Positions 5,968-13,218 are shown, counted from the first letter of the stretch. The stretch: DNA of 27,615 nucleotides from Spirochaetaceae bacterium (GCA_031258615.1 JAIRMP010000126.1:1-27615); one strand, 5' to 3'. A program made the numbers and translations. The notes: generated from the letters alone by a model not told the origin.

Positions 5968-6579
5968 TCAGGAAAACAATTCAAGATCAGAGCCGTTTTG
6001 CCTGTTTATCATACCGGCCATCCTGTCAAAAACAGTCTTCGTGTTGCGGATGTCGGCCATACTGTTGTGCGCATCTTTTGTGTTTATGCCGAAGTACCGG
6101 CATATACTCTCCAAATCAATGTGCTGCAAACCGATGACTCCCGCTATGCGGTAAGCCTGGACAAACTGCAGCATATCGAAGTGCATATAGTCAAAGTACT
6201 TGTAAAAGGCGCCGGAATCTAGGCCGTTTGCCGCCCTGTTGCGATCAAAAACTGCCTTTAGAAAACGTATATCAAAATTTATGTTGTAACCGGCAAGGGT
6301 AAGCCGTTTTCTGCCATACTTTTTTAAATCGCCAAGAAGTACTGTAAAAGCCGCTGTTTCCGGTTGAAACGAAATTATTTTGTCCCGTGAATACCCGTGA
6401 ACATCTTCCGCTTCCTTGCTGAATTCGTACAGATCGTACCGTTCCGGACGAAATTCCAGAGTCTGGCTCTGCAAGATTACGTTATTTTCTTCGATTAGAT
6501 ACGATATTTGAAAGGCAAAATGCCTTTTGGCATCAAGACCCGTAGTCTCCGTATCCACCCAGAATCTTCTTGAGTACAC
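5968..6579 (-). CDS. DEDDh-family 3'-5' exonuclease (DnaQ-like)
   Basis: This 203-aa protein has all the catalytic residues of the DEDDh fold. Exo I is WVDTETTGLD (D9, E11), Exo II is NINFDIRFL (D103), and Exo III is HNSMADIRNT (H171, D176). It resembles the RNase T/epsilon-subunit superfamily and probably trims DNA or RNA 3' ends with two metal ions. The start is a GTG at 6579 with AAGGA at the right distance; the catalytic motif begins only nine residues later, so no earlier start is needed. It follows the 37-aa ORF by 13 nt and is followed by yqeC after 8 nt. The link between the three is not obvious. Confidence 0.9.
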   Translation of the reverse strand: MYSRRFWVDTETTGLDAKRHFAFQISYLIEENNVILQSQTLEFRPERYDLYEFSKEAEDVHGYSRDKIISFQPETAAFTVLLGDLKKYGRKRLTLAGYNINFDIRFLKAVFDRNRAANGLDSGAFYKYFDYMHFDMLQFVQAYRIAGVIGLQHIDLESICRYFGINTKDAHNSMADIRNTKTVFDRMAGMINRQNGSDLELFS

Positions 6580-6592
6580 CGGTTTTCCTTAA

Positions 6593-6706
6593 CTATTTGT
6601 TTTTCCGCAGCCTTGAAACCATCATCAAAAGCGCAAAGACACTGTACTTTTTACCGTTTAACAGAGTCAAGGGATCGCATTCTATCAGTTTAATGCCTTT
6701 TGACAT
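6593..6706 (-). CDS. 37-aa conserved-looking small protein
   Basis: This short frame runs from an ATG at 6706 to a TAG at 6593, ending just before the Shine-Dalgarno of the exonuclease gene. CAAGG stands about 5 nt before the start and an in-frame stop lies just upstream. The peptide opens MSKGIKLIECDPLTLL, has a central hydrophobic patch (YSVFALLMMV) and ends in a basic tail (SRLRKNK). Position at the head of an operon, ribosome-binding site and tight spacing support translation. It could be a small protein or a leader peptide. No family is recognised. Confidence 0.5.
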   Translation of the reverse strand: MSKGIKLIECDPLTLLNGKKYSVFALLMMVSRLRKNK

Positions 6707-6787
6707 GACGCCTTGAGCTTACAACTTTTTGTGCCGTTTGTCCTTAATTCAACTCTTGATTCACATTATTACCAAGGACCCGCGCAG

Positions 6788-6817
6788 AAATAACATGACC
6801 TATTGGTCATGTTATTT
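6788..6817. repeat. Perfect 13-bp inverted repeat with a 4-nt loop
   Basis: AAATAACATGACC and GGTCATGTTATTT flank TATT. It lies between divergent genes, so it could be an operator or a bidirectional terminator-like stem. The flanking A and T runs would allow the latter, but no gene ends nearby. Confidence 0.8.
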
Positions 6818-6863
6818 CCTTGTTGCGTAAGCAATTGGACTTGTTTCACAAGTCTTCATAAAA

Positions 6864-6891
6864 TGCATGGCATTTAGTGCATGGCATTTAG
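6864..6891. repeat. Tandem 14-bp direct repeat
   Basis: TGCATGGCATTTAG occurs twice without spacing (6864-6877, 6878-6891), and AATGCC about 15 nt further on is the inverse of its core GGCATT. Confidence 0.8.
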
Positions 6892-7082
6892 CTCGTGAAT
6901 TAATGCCATTGCAGTATGAACGGATCGCTTGCTCCGCAAACTCTATGGACACTCGTAAGGCCTGCCGCCCGGCAGACCCACGACTTTTTCGCCTAAAAGG
7001 ACTGGCGGACTTTGAGAAAATGGAATACAATATAGCGAATGTGGACTTTTTGTTCAACAAGCGATTGCATGGAGGGTTTTTG

Positions 7083-9170
7083 ATGAATTTTACGAGCGAT
7101 TTGGTTAGGAATGTCTCAATTTCCGGGCATGGCGGCACGGGGAAGACTTCCTTGTTTGAGCGGCTGCTTTTTTCAGGCGGCGTTATAGCAAAGCCTGAAA
7201 CGGTTGAATCCGGCAAGACGGTTAGCGATTCAACGCCGGAGGAACTTGAACACAAGATTTCTATACATGCGGTCATGGCGAATGTCGTGCGTGACGGCAA
7301 GAAGATAAACATCTTCGATACGCCCGGCGCGGCGGACTTTGTCGGCGATGTGATACTGACGTACCGCGCCTGTGAATTTGCGCTTGTCGCTATGGACGGC
7401 AGATCGGGCGTACAGATCGAAACGATCAAGCTGTGGCGCAACCTGGATGACCGCAAAAAGCCGCGCGGCGTGGTTGTTACCAAGCTGGATGACGACAAGG
7501 CTGACTTTGAACGTGTCCTTGCCGACGTGAAAGAAAAATTCAAGGTGGACGCCGTACCTTTTACGCTCCCGCTCGGCGGCGGGGCCGCGTACAGGGGCGT
7601 GGTTGACGCGCTGAACCAGAAAGCCTACATAGCGGACGCTGCCGGCGTCGAGAAGGAGGCTGCCCTACCAGATGACGCGAAGGCGGCGGCTGAGGCTGCG
7701 TTGGAAAAGATTACAGAGGCGGCGGCGGAGGGGGATGACGCGCTGATGGAAAAATTCCTTGACTCAGGCGCGCTGGAAACTGAGGAGATCAAGAAGGGGC
7801 TTGCCGCCGCGCTTGCGGAAGGCAGGTTTGTGCCGGTTTTTGCCACCTCGGCCCTGAGGAATTCCGGCCTCGTGCCGCTGTTGGACTTTTTGGCCGCGGC
7901 AGGCCCCTCGCCCTCCACGGTAAGCGACCTTGCAAGGCCGGTTGACGGCGGCGAGGACAAGGTGATCCCTATCGATCCCGCCGCCCCGTTGAGCGCCCTT
8001 GTGATCAAGACAACTTACGATCAGTTTTCGGGAAAATTATCGTGGATCAAGGTGGTAAGCGGTAAACTGAGCGCCGACTCGGATGTTTTCAACGCTACGG
8101 AAAACAAAAAAGAGCGTGTCGGCAAACTTTTTACCTGTATAGGCAAAAAACTGGAGGAGATCAGGGAACTTAACGCGGGCGATGTGGGCATCGTTACCAA
8201 GTCCGCGACGATGAAAACGAACGATACTATAACCGCGTCCGATACAGGCTGGCGTTTCGTGCCGCTGCGCCTGCCGGCGCCGGTTCATTCCGTCGCGGTG
8301 AACGCCGCCGAAAAGAAAAATGAAGATAAACTGGGCGACTTCTTTGTCCGCGCCGCGGAGGAGGACCGCACGTTCCGCTACGAATTCAACCCGGAAACGA
8401 AGGAAACTGTCATATCCGGCATGGGCGAGCTTCATATCAACATGATTCTGGAAAAGGCAAAGCAGAGCCAGAAGATAGAAGTGGTAACGAACATTCCCCG
8501 TGTCGCTTACCGCGAGACTATCACAAAGAAGGCAAGCGCCGAGTACACCCACAAGAAGCAGACGGGCGGGCACGGGCAGTACGGCAAGGTTGTGCTGGAG
8601 ATCGCCCCGCTTGGCCGCGGCGAGCAGTACAGGTTCACCAACGCGATTTTCGGCGGCGCGGTGCCCAAAAACTATATCCCCGGCGTGGAAAAGGGTATCG
8701 CCGAGGGTATGGCGCACGGCGTGATGGCCGCTTACCCGGTTGTCGATGTCGAGGTCAAAATTGTGGACGGCAAGTACCACCCTGTCGACTCTTCCGAGTT
8801 GTCGTTCAAGCTCGCCTCGCGGAACGCGTTCCGTGAGGCTATGAAGCTGGCCGCCCCCGTGTTGCTGGAACCTATCATGGATCTTACCGTCCTTGTCGAG
8901 GGCAAGTACCTGGGTGACGTGATGAGCGACCTTTCCGGCAAGCGCGGCAAGATTCAGGGTGAATCTTCACTTGGCGGCGGTATAGAGGAGGTAAAGGCGC
9001 AGGTTCCCGCCTCGGAACTGCTCCGCTACTCTATAGACCTGCGTTCGATAACGAGCGGTACCGGTTCTTTCGGCGTAGAATTTTCCCACTATTCGCCGAT
9101 TTCCGGCAGGATCGCGGAGGACGTTATCAAGGCGGCAGCCGCCTTCAAGGTACACGAAAGCGAGGACTAA
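7083..9170 (+). CDS. EF-G-like translational GTPase with divergent G motifs
   Basis: This 695-aa protein has the full five-domain EF-G layout. The start at 7083 has GGAGGG 6 nt upstream (7071-7076) and begins two strands before the P-loop. G1 reads GHGGTGKTS (residues 15-23) rather than the usual AHIDAGKT. G3 is DTPGA, so the catalytic His of DTPGH is Ala83. G4 is TKLD (133-136) rather than NKxD. Domain IV (KQTGGHGQYGKV, then the 'IPGVEKGIAEGM' helix) and domain V (ending GSFGVEFSHYSPI) are well preserved. It belongs to the EF-G-like paralogues of spirochaetes and actinobacteria, which accompany a canonical EF-G. A role in ribosome recycling or translocation under special conditions is possible. 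It is monocistronic. Confidence 0.93.
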   Translation: MNFTSDLVRNVSISGHGGTGKTSLFERLLFSGGVIAKPETVESGKTVSDSTPEELEHKISIHAVMANVVRDGKKINIFDTPGAADFVGDVILTYRACEFALVAMDGRSGVQIETIKLWRNLDDRKKPRGVVVTKLDDDKADFERVLADVKEKFKVDAVPFTLPLGGGAAYRGVVDALNQKAYIADAAGVEKEAALPDDAKAAAEAALEKITEAAAEGDDALMEKFLDSGALETEEIKKGLAAALAEGRFVPVFATSALRNSGLVPLLDFLAAAGPSPSTVSDLARPVDGGEDKVIPIDPAAPLSALVIKTTYDQFSGKLSWIKVVSGKLSADSDVFNATENKKERVGKLFTCIGKKLEEIRELNAGDVGIVTKSATMKTNDTITASDTGWRFVPLRLPAPVHSVAVNAAEKKNEDKLGDFFVRAAEEDRTFRYEFNPETKETVISGMGELHINMILEKAKQSQKIEVVTNIPRVAYRETITKKASAEYTHKKQTGGHGQYGKVVLEIAPLGRGEQYRFTNAIFGGAVPKNYIPGVEKGIAEGMAHGVMAAYPVVDVEVKIVDGKYHPVDSSELSFKLASRNAFREAMKLAAPVLLEPIMDLTVLVEGKYLGDVMSDLSGKRGKIQGESSLGGGIEEVKAQVPASELLRYSIDLRSITSGTGSFGVEFSHYSPISGRIAEDVIKAAAAFKVHESED

Positions 9171-9243
9171 CACTGCCAACAAGTTAAGAAAACGAGAAAC
9201 AAAAAAGTCCTCCGATCACGCTGATTGCGAACTAAAGTTCGTC

Positions 9244-9288
9244 ACAGATTAAAGAAGCCAAAATCAGTGTTAATCTGCGTAATCTGCG
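9244..9288. repeat. CAGATTA...TAATCTG inverted repeat
   Basis: CAGATTA (9244-9250) pairs with TAATCTG (9271-9277), and TAATCTGCG is repeated in tandem (9271-9279, 9280-9288). This resembles the 'cacagatta...taatctg' type of dispersed repeat found in many bacterial genomes. That recognition is from memory. Confidence 0.6.
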
Positions 9289-9399
9289 GACAAGAATTCT
9301 TAACTTGATGACAGTGGGAAGCGTCCTCCACTCGCTCCGGTCGATACGCCTAAAGGCGCGTCCGCAAATGCTTGCTCCGCTCTTCTCGCCCTCCGTCCA

Positions 9400-9454
9400 G
9401 CACAAACCCACAGGGGACAAGTCCCCCGGGGACAAGTCCCTTGTGGGTTTGTGC
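9400..9454. repeat. 13-bp stem enclosing two 12-bp direct repeats
   Basis: GCACAAACCCACA (9400-9412) pairs with TGTGGGTTTGTGC (9442-9454). Inside, GGGACAAGTCCC occurs twice with 15-bp period (9414-9425, 9429-9440); each copy is itself nearly palindromic, giving a cruciform-like structure. Confidence 0.85.
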
Positions 9455-9468
9455 CGTCTTCCGCTACC

Positions 9469-9507
9469 CCCTCTACGGGGCGCTGCCCCGTAACGCCCCG
9501 TAGAGGG
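9469..9507. repeat. Perfect 13-bp stem-loop, GC-rich
   Basis: CCCTCTACGGGGC (9469-9481) pairs with GCCCCGTAGAGGG (9495-9507) around a 13-nt loop that itself contains another GCCCCGTA. It lies 55 nt from the stop of the minus-strand barrel gene. Without a U run it is not a standard terminator. Confidence 0.85.
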
Positions 9508-9561
9508 ACGGGTCCCCCATACCCCCATCCGCCCCGCCGCTCCATCACGAGGCGCTATCCC

Positions 9562-10740
9562 TCAGCCTGCCACGCGATCCCCCGCGCCTGCCGGCGAAGG
9601 CGGCGAATCATATACGGGCCTGTTATGTGCCGTTTTATGCTGCCCGCTGCTTTTCTTTCCCGCGCGGCCATTTGTCCCCCCTATGATGATCCTATAGGAT
9701 AGCGCAAAATTAAATGATTTGTAAAATCCAAGTTCCATTGAGAGTCTGCTGCTGCCAAATTGGGTAATATAACCAATTTTTGGAAATGGAAATTCCTTGT
9801 CGATATAAAAGGATATTCCATTCCAATGGTCCTTGTATTGCCAGTCATAATCCAGAGGAAACCCAAATCGAATATATGGTGTATCATCATATAAGTGGCT
9901 TGTTAAAGTAATATCAAAATAATCACGATATCCGGCATCAAGAAAAAATACAAACCTATCGGTAATCTCCGCATTTGTTAATACACCATATACCTTACTT
10001 TGCGCGTGTAAATCAAAACGTTTTTTCGAATAATATGGTTCAATACTGTTAATTGCGAAAGGGCCCATTTTTATTGCCCGGGATACAAGTTTGATCGAAT
10101 AATTTGTTTCGTTATTCTGATCGGCATTGATATAACCTTCCAATTTATTCACGGCAAACCCTACAATCGGGAAATCCCGTGTATTTATAACAGGAACCAG
10201 AGCATATTTTATGTTAGTATCACTATATTCTTCAGTATATTCTTCGCCAGGATGCCATTTCCAATTATCGTCTGTGTAACTTTTAGTCCTTATAGTCTTT
10301 TGATAATAACTATAGTTATATCCGGCAAAAAAACCGATAATACCCATTCGGTTTTGAAACACAAGCCCGCTATCAAACAAAAAGTTTAAATCTTGTACAT
10401 CATTATTCAAAAGATATGCCGATGATATATTGACAGGTATTAAAAAATGCTTGTTAATCCGAATAAAACTTCCGGTCGTTGCGGTCAAGACTGACGACAG
10501 ATGCGAAAAATCAGGATCATCATCATCAGGCGCGCTTAATAAATTATCATAGCAAGATACGTAAAACGGAACATCCCGGCCATCATAAAGCATATTCATA
10601 TATTCGGCTATTTCATCTTGAAAAAAGCCCATCACGTCTGTACTCTGGGAAGTATATTTAAAGTCAAAACCAAACGCGGCATTTACTTGACCGAGAACCA
10701 TTAAGAATAATACCAATAATTTCTTGCAAAACATTATCAT
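9562..10740 (-). CDS. Predicted outer-membrane beta-barrel protein, AT-rich, with a foreign-looking tail
   Basis: This 392-aa protein has a Sec signal peptide (KKLLVLFLMVLGQVNAAFG). A long series of alternating amphipathic strands follows, rich in Tyr, Phe and Asn (for example IIGFFAGYNYSYYQKTI, RFVFFLDAGYRDYFDITL, FNFALSYRI), with no Cys-rich or catalytic motif. It is probably a porin-like or structural barrel protein of the outer membrane; no specific family is recognised. AAGGG stands 4 nt before the ATG at 10740. The coding DNA is markedly AT-rich compared with its neighbours, which suggests transfer. After about residue 350 the composition flips to GC-rich, and the last 40 or so residues (GRAGKKSSGQHKTAHNRP...) no longer look like a barrel. 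They appear to be read from adjoining repeat DNA. Confidence 0.75.
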   Translation of the reverse strand: MIMFCKKLLVLFLMVLGQVNAAFGFDFKYTSQSTDVMGFFQDEIAEYMNMLYDGRDVPFYVSCYDNLLSAPDDDDPDFSHLSSVLTATTGSFIRINKHFLIPVNISSAYLLNNDVQDLNFLFDSGLVFQNRMGIIGFFAGYNYSYYQKTIRTKSYTDDNWKWHPGEEYTEEYSDTNIKYALVPVINTRDFPIVGFAVNKLEGYINADQNNETNYSIKLVSRAIKMGPFAINSIEPYYSKKRFDLHAQSKVYGVLTNAEITDRFVFFLDAGYRDYFDITLTSHLYDDTPYIRFGFPLDYDWQYKDHWNGISFYIDKEFPFPKIGYITQFGSSRLSMELGFYKSFNFALSYRIIIGGTNGRAGKKSSGQHKTAHNRPVYDSPPSPAGAGDRVAG

Positions 10741-10826
10741 TTTTCCCTTGAAGTATACACCAAACTTGTGAGCCGGATACTAATGATACCGTTGTTAAAT
10801 AAATATGTCAACGCGCCGCATTGCCT

Positions 10827-10857
10827 CACGCACGCGCGCGTACGTACGTACGTACGC
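10827..10857. other. 31-bp alternating purine-pyrimidine tract (Z-DNA-prone)
   Basis: Every step from 10827 to 10857 alternates pyrimidine and purine, combining a CG-rich stretch with four TACG units (10841-10856). It lies in the 385-nt gene-free stretch 10741-11125, between the start of the barrel gene and the end of the methyltransferase gene. The rest of that stretch is GC-rich repeat DNA. Confidence 0.85.
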
Positions 10858-11014
10858 TGCGTCAAAACGTGACGATGTCAAAACGCGGACGGCCTTGCTG
10901 AACAAAAGCGGGTATTACCGCAGAATCAGCGAAAGAATAAACCCCCCCGTCATAGCGCAGAGACCTTCGACCAAGGTGGCGGCGGCACAACCCACACGCG
11001 GGTCGGTGGTCTCA

Positions 11015-11165
11015 GCCGCCGCAAGGCGACGGGCTTACCGCAAACTCCAGCCTAAGCGCGTAACCCGCCTGCCTACGGCGCAGGCTGGCTCTCTTTCACG
11101 CTCAGCGGCTGGCAAGGCCGACTCCTCAGCTGCTGGCGTCCGTTTGGTGCAGGCTGGCCTGCCTG
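11015..11165. repeat. Dispersed GC-rich repeat, copy A
   Basis: In order the copy holds GCCGCCGCAAGGCG (degenerate GNRA hairpin), GCTTACCGCAAACT, a GCCTGC-N7-GCAGGC stem (11067-11085), TCTCTTTCACGCTCAGCG (11090-11107), CAAGGCCGACTCCTCAGC (11113-11130) and CGTTTGGTGCAGGCTGG (11141-11157). The same blocks occur in the same order and orientation at 24103-24230. The right end overlaps the last codons of the methyltransferase gene. Confidence 0.85.
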
Positions 11166-12010
11166 GCCGGAAAGGCGCGGATGACCATCACATCGCCGAA
11201 ACCTAAGCGTTTTGCCAGCCTGTCGAATATAAATTTTACAGGATGCGGGGCGCAGCCTGAGGCCAGGCCGCCCCAGGTAACGATCCTTTCGACACAGAAC
11301 CCCTCCAGTTCCAGCAGCCGTGTCAACGTTTTGACAGAAAACAGGTAGAGGTGGTCGAATATCGCCGAGCGCCAGCGGCCCGCGAAGAGGCGCGCCTGGA
11401 AGCCGTCAATGTTGGGGGTGGCCAGAAACAGCCGGCCGTCTGGGGCAAGCAGGCGGTGAACCTCCGCCAAAAAGGAGCGTGGACGGCGCAGGTGCTCTAT
11501 GAGGTGGGACGCGGTGATCAGTGTGTAGGCGCCCGCCGGGAGCGAACATTCCTCCAGCGGCTGCCCGTACACCTGGAGGCCGCGTACCCGCCGTGCGTAG
11601 TCCGCCTGCTTCCCGTTGACCTCTACCCCCTCCGCCTGCCAGCCGCGTTTGCTAAGCTCCGACAGCAGCGCGCCGGTTGCGCAGCCTACGTCAAGCGCGC
11701 GGCCCGGAGCGGCGCCAAGCGCGCTTTCAAACTGGTAGAAGCCGGCGTCCGCCAGAGTTTGCAGGCCAAGTTCCAGAAAAGACTTTTCGTTTGCAAGCTC
11801 GTATTCAAGGTAGTCGTCCCCGTTGTAACGCCGCTTGACGGCCTCAACATCGGGCTGAGGGTTCATCTGAACGAGGGCACATTGTTTGCAGCGGACATAG
11901 TGGAAACCTTCACAGCGCAGGTGCACGGAAAAATCCCGTCCGCCGCACAGCGCACAGGGTTCTTCGCGCCGGTTTTCGTCCAAAACCGGCGTAGACCATG
12001 TTTTTATCAT
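11126..12010 (-). CDS. SAM-dependent methyltransferase with N-terminal zinc ribbon
   Basis: This 294-aa cytoplasmic class I methyltransferase of the Methyltransf_23 type is built from two parts. Four cysteines (C19, C22, C41, C44) form a probable zinc ribbon at the N-terminus, as in sugar or lipid-pathway methyltransferases of this group. The Rossmann part has motif I ALDVGCATGALLSEL (105-119), then 'ITASHLIEHLRRP' and 'LFLATPNIDGF'. A role in modifying surface glycans or lipids is inferred, not shown. It lies 34 nt behind nrnA on the same strand. The last 13 or so residues (RQASLHQTDASS) and the stop codon are encoded by dispersed repeat copy A, so the natural C-terminus was probably replaced. 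The ATG at 12010 has no strong Shine-Dalgarno. Confidence 0.88.
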   Translation of the reverse strand: MIKTWSTPVLDENRREEPCALCGGRDFSVHLRCEGFHYVRCKQCALVQMNPQPDVEAVKRRYNGDDYLEYELANEKSFLELGLQTLADAGFYQFESALGAAPGRALDVGCATGALLSELSKRGWQAEGVEVNGKQADYARRVRGLQVYGQPLEECSLPAGAYTLITASHLIEHLRRPRSFLAEVHRLLAPDGRLFLATPNIDGFQARLFAGRWRSAIFDHLYLFSVKTLTRLLELEGFCVERIVTWGGLASGCAPHPVKFIFDRLAKRLGFGDVMVIRAFPARQASLHQTDASS

Positions 12011-12044
12011 GCTTGCAGCCCAATTTTCGTAGTTTTAGCGCCTT

Positions 12045-13037
12045 TTACAGCGCCGGACAGGTCAGGATTTTTTCAAATTCGCTGATAACGGACGGTTTCA
12101 GGTCGGCAATGCAGCCTTTGACGTAAGCGCCGGCAGCGTTTTTGTGGCCCCCGCCGCCGTAAACGGCGGCTACCTCCGCCACATTGACAGCGCTGCGCGA
12201 TCGCAGGCCCACCGCGCACTCCTCCTCAGTGTGTTGACGCAGCACCGCCACCGCCTCGACCCCCTCCACCGACATCAGAAGCTGGTAAAGCATATCCGAA
12301 TCGCGGTTTTCTATGCCGTACTTTTCAGTCTCGGCCAGGCTTTCCGTTGAAAGCAACAGTTTTCCGTCAAAATAACTTTCCGTATGCCCCAGCGTCACCG
12401 CCAGCAGCAGGCGGGAAGCAAGCGTCCTGCCGCCGTTGATTTCGGCAAAAGTTTCCTTTGGGCTCGCTCCCGCGCAGACAAGCTCGGCAGCCACGCAAAA
12501 CGCCCCCTCCCCGCCAAGGTCTATGTGGCGGAAAAAGCCGGAATCGGTGCAGAGGCCCAGAAACAGCAGCCGCGCCTCGTCTGCCGATAATTCCAGCCGC
12601 AGCGCCTTGAACAGCGAAAAGATCAGCACGGTGGTGGAAACCGCCTGCGCCTCTATATAGGCGGCGTTTCCAGCGCTCATCCCCTCATCGTGCTCATGGT
12701 GGTCGATTATCGCCAGCGGCAGGCCGTGCAGCGCTTCGCACAAAGCGCCGGTACGCTGCGGTCCCTGACAATCAACAACGATTACGGCGGCCCCCTCCCT
12801 GTCGCCGTCATTTATCATGTCCAAAAACAGTTCTTTGTACGGTCGTACTTCCGGTTTACGAAAGGGCCCGGCTGAACGGAGCAGCGCATCCTTCCCCAGC
12901 CGTTTCAACATGGATGCAAGAGCAAGCTGACTCCCTATGCAGTCAGCGTCCGGTTCATCGTGACCTGCTATGATAAACTTGCCATGTTTTTCGATAAAGT
13001 CCAGTAAACAGGCGGGCGGACTAAAAATTCTTCCCAT
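12045..13037 (-). CDS. nrnA: DHH-family phosphoesterase (NrnA-like nanoRNase / pAp phosphatase)
   Basis: This 330-aa cytoplasmic protein of the DHH/DHHA1 superfamily has metal ligands in GHDEPDADCIGS (H26, D30, D32), D89 in VVDC, and the signature DHH at 112-114 (IDHHEHD). The C-terminal DHHA1 motif GGGGHKNAAG lies at 294-303. NrnA enzymes degrade 2-5 nt RNA oligomers and dephosphorylate 3'-phosphoadenosine 5'-phosphate. The best start is the ATG at 13037, with AGGA 7 nt upstream. A longer frame to 13100 is open, but it would translate palindromic repeat DNA. Tandem palindromes (13061-13092), a possible promoter and a 16-nt G tract lie upstream. It heads a two-gene unit with the methyltransferase. 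Confidence 0.92.
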   Translation of the reverse strand: MGRIFSPPACLLDFIEKHGKFIIAGHDEPDADCIGSQLALASMLKRLGKDALLRSAGPFRKPEVRPYKELFLDMINDGDREGAAVIVVDCQGPQRTGALCEALHGLPLAIIDHHEHDEGMSAGNAAYIEAQAVSTTVLIFSLFKALRLELSADEARLLFLGLCTDSGFFRHIDLGGEGAFCVAAELVCAGASPKETFAEINGGRTLASRLLLAVTLGHTESYFDGKLLLSTESLAETEKYGIENRDSDMLYQLLMSVEGVEAVAVLRQHTEEECAVGLRSRSAVNVAEVAAVYGGGGHKNAAGAYVKGCIADLKPSVISEFEKILTCPAL

Positions 13038-13060
13038 AGATTTCCTAAAAAAAAATCTAC

Positions 13061-13092
13061 CGCAAATACATTTGCGCGCAAACACATTTGCG
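13061..13092. repeat. Two adjacent 16-bp palindromes upstream of nrnA
   Basis: CGCAAATACATTTGCG (13061-13076) and CGCAAACACATTTGCG (13077-13092) abut without a gap. They follow the pattern CGCAAA(N4)TTTGCG and match 4613-4628 closely. They lie in the presumed 5' leader of nrnA, 24-55 nt before its ATG. Either an operator pair or members of a dispersed palindrome family. Confidence 0.85.
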
Positions 13093-13154
13093 GCAGGCAA
13101 AGCGCCAGCTTGTGGCAGTAAGATGACCGCTGACCGTGGAATTAGGGAAGACGT

Positions 13155-13184
13155 TTAATACGTGATGACCTAAAGATACAACAA
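13155..13184 (-). promoter_or_regulatory. Possible nrnA promoter
   Basis: On the minus strand, TTGTTG (13184-13179) and TATTAA (13160-13155) are 18 bp apart. The match to consensus is moderate (3 and 4 of 6). The 16-nt G tract ends 35 nt upstream of the -35 box. Confidence 0.3.
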
Positions 13185-13218
13185 GCGAAGGGCGCCGCGC
13201 GGGGTCTGTCCCTGTCTG

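Larger units (their letters stand above)
6707..7082. other. Divergent intergenic region before the EF-G-like gene
   Basis: This 376-nt stretch separates the minus-strand exonuclease unit from the plus-strand EF-G-like gene. It holds a perfect 13-bp inverted repeat (6788-6817), a tandem 14-bp repeat (6864-6891) and a CTGCC/GGCAG stem (6962-6975). TACAAT at 7026-7031 is a possible -10 box for the EF-G-like gene. An in-frame extension of that gene upstream to 6867 is open but lies in this repeat DNA and is not believed to be translated. Confidence 0.5.
9171..9561. other. 391-nt intergenic region dense in inverted repeats
   Basis: No credible gene lies here. The stretch contains a CAGATTA/TAATCTG inverted repeat with tandem TAATCTGCG (9244-9288), and two long stem-loops (9400-9454 and 9469-9507). 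Base composition shifts from AT-rich to strongly GC-rich at about 9320. The EF-G-like gene and the barrel gene at 9562 converge here, so termination of both is expected, but no U-tract terminator is evident. Confidence 0.6.

Noticed and set aside
6867..7082. N-terminal 72-residue extension of the EF-G-like protein
   Set aside because: The internal ATG at 7083 has a strong GGAGGG and starts at the normal place; the extension is translated repeat DNA.
8037..8780. 247-codon minus-strand frame inside the EF-G-like gene
   Set aside because: The plus strand encodes conserved EF-G domains here, so the frame is a by-product of codon bias.
10805..11206. 133-codon plus-strand frame over the Z-DNA tract and repeat copy A
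   Set aside because: It is made almost entirely of repeat sequence and translates to low-complexity Arg/Ala-rich peptide with no ribosome-binding site.
11351..12085. 244-codon plus-strand frame opposite the methyltransferase
   Set aside because: The minus strand carries the zinc ribbon and SAM motif; the opposing frame shows no domain.
13038..13100. N-terminal 21-residue extension of NrnA
   Set aside because: It would translate the tandem palindromes; the ATG at 13037 has AGGA and begins the DHH domain at the usual distance.
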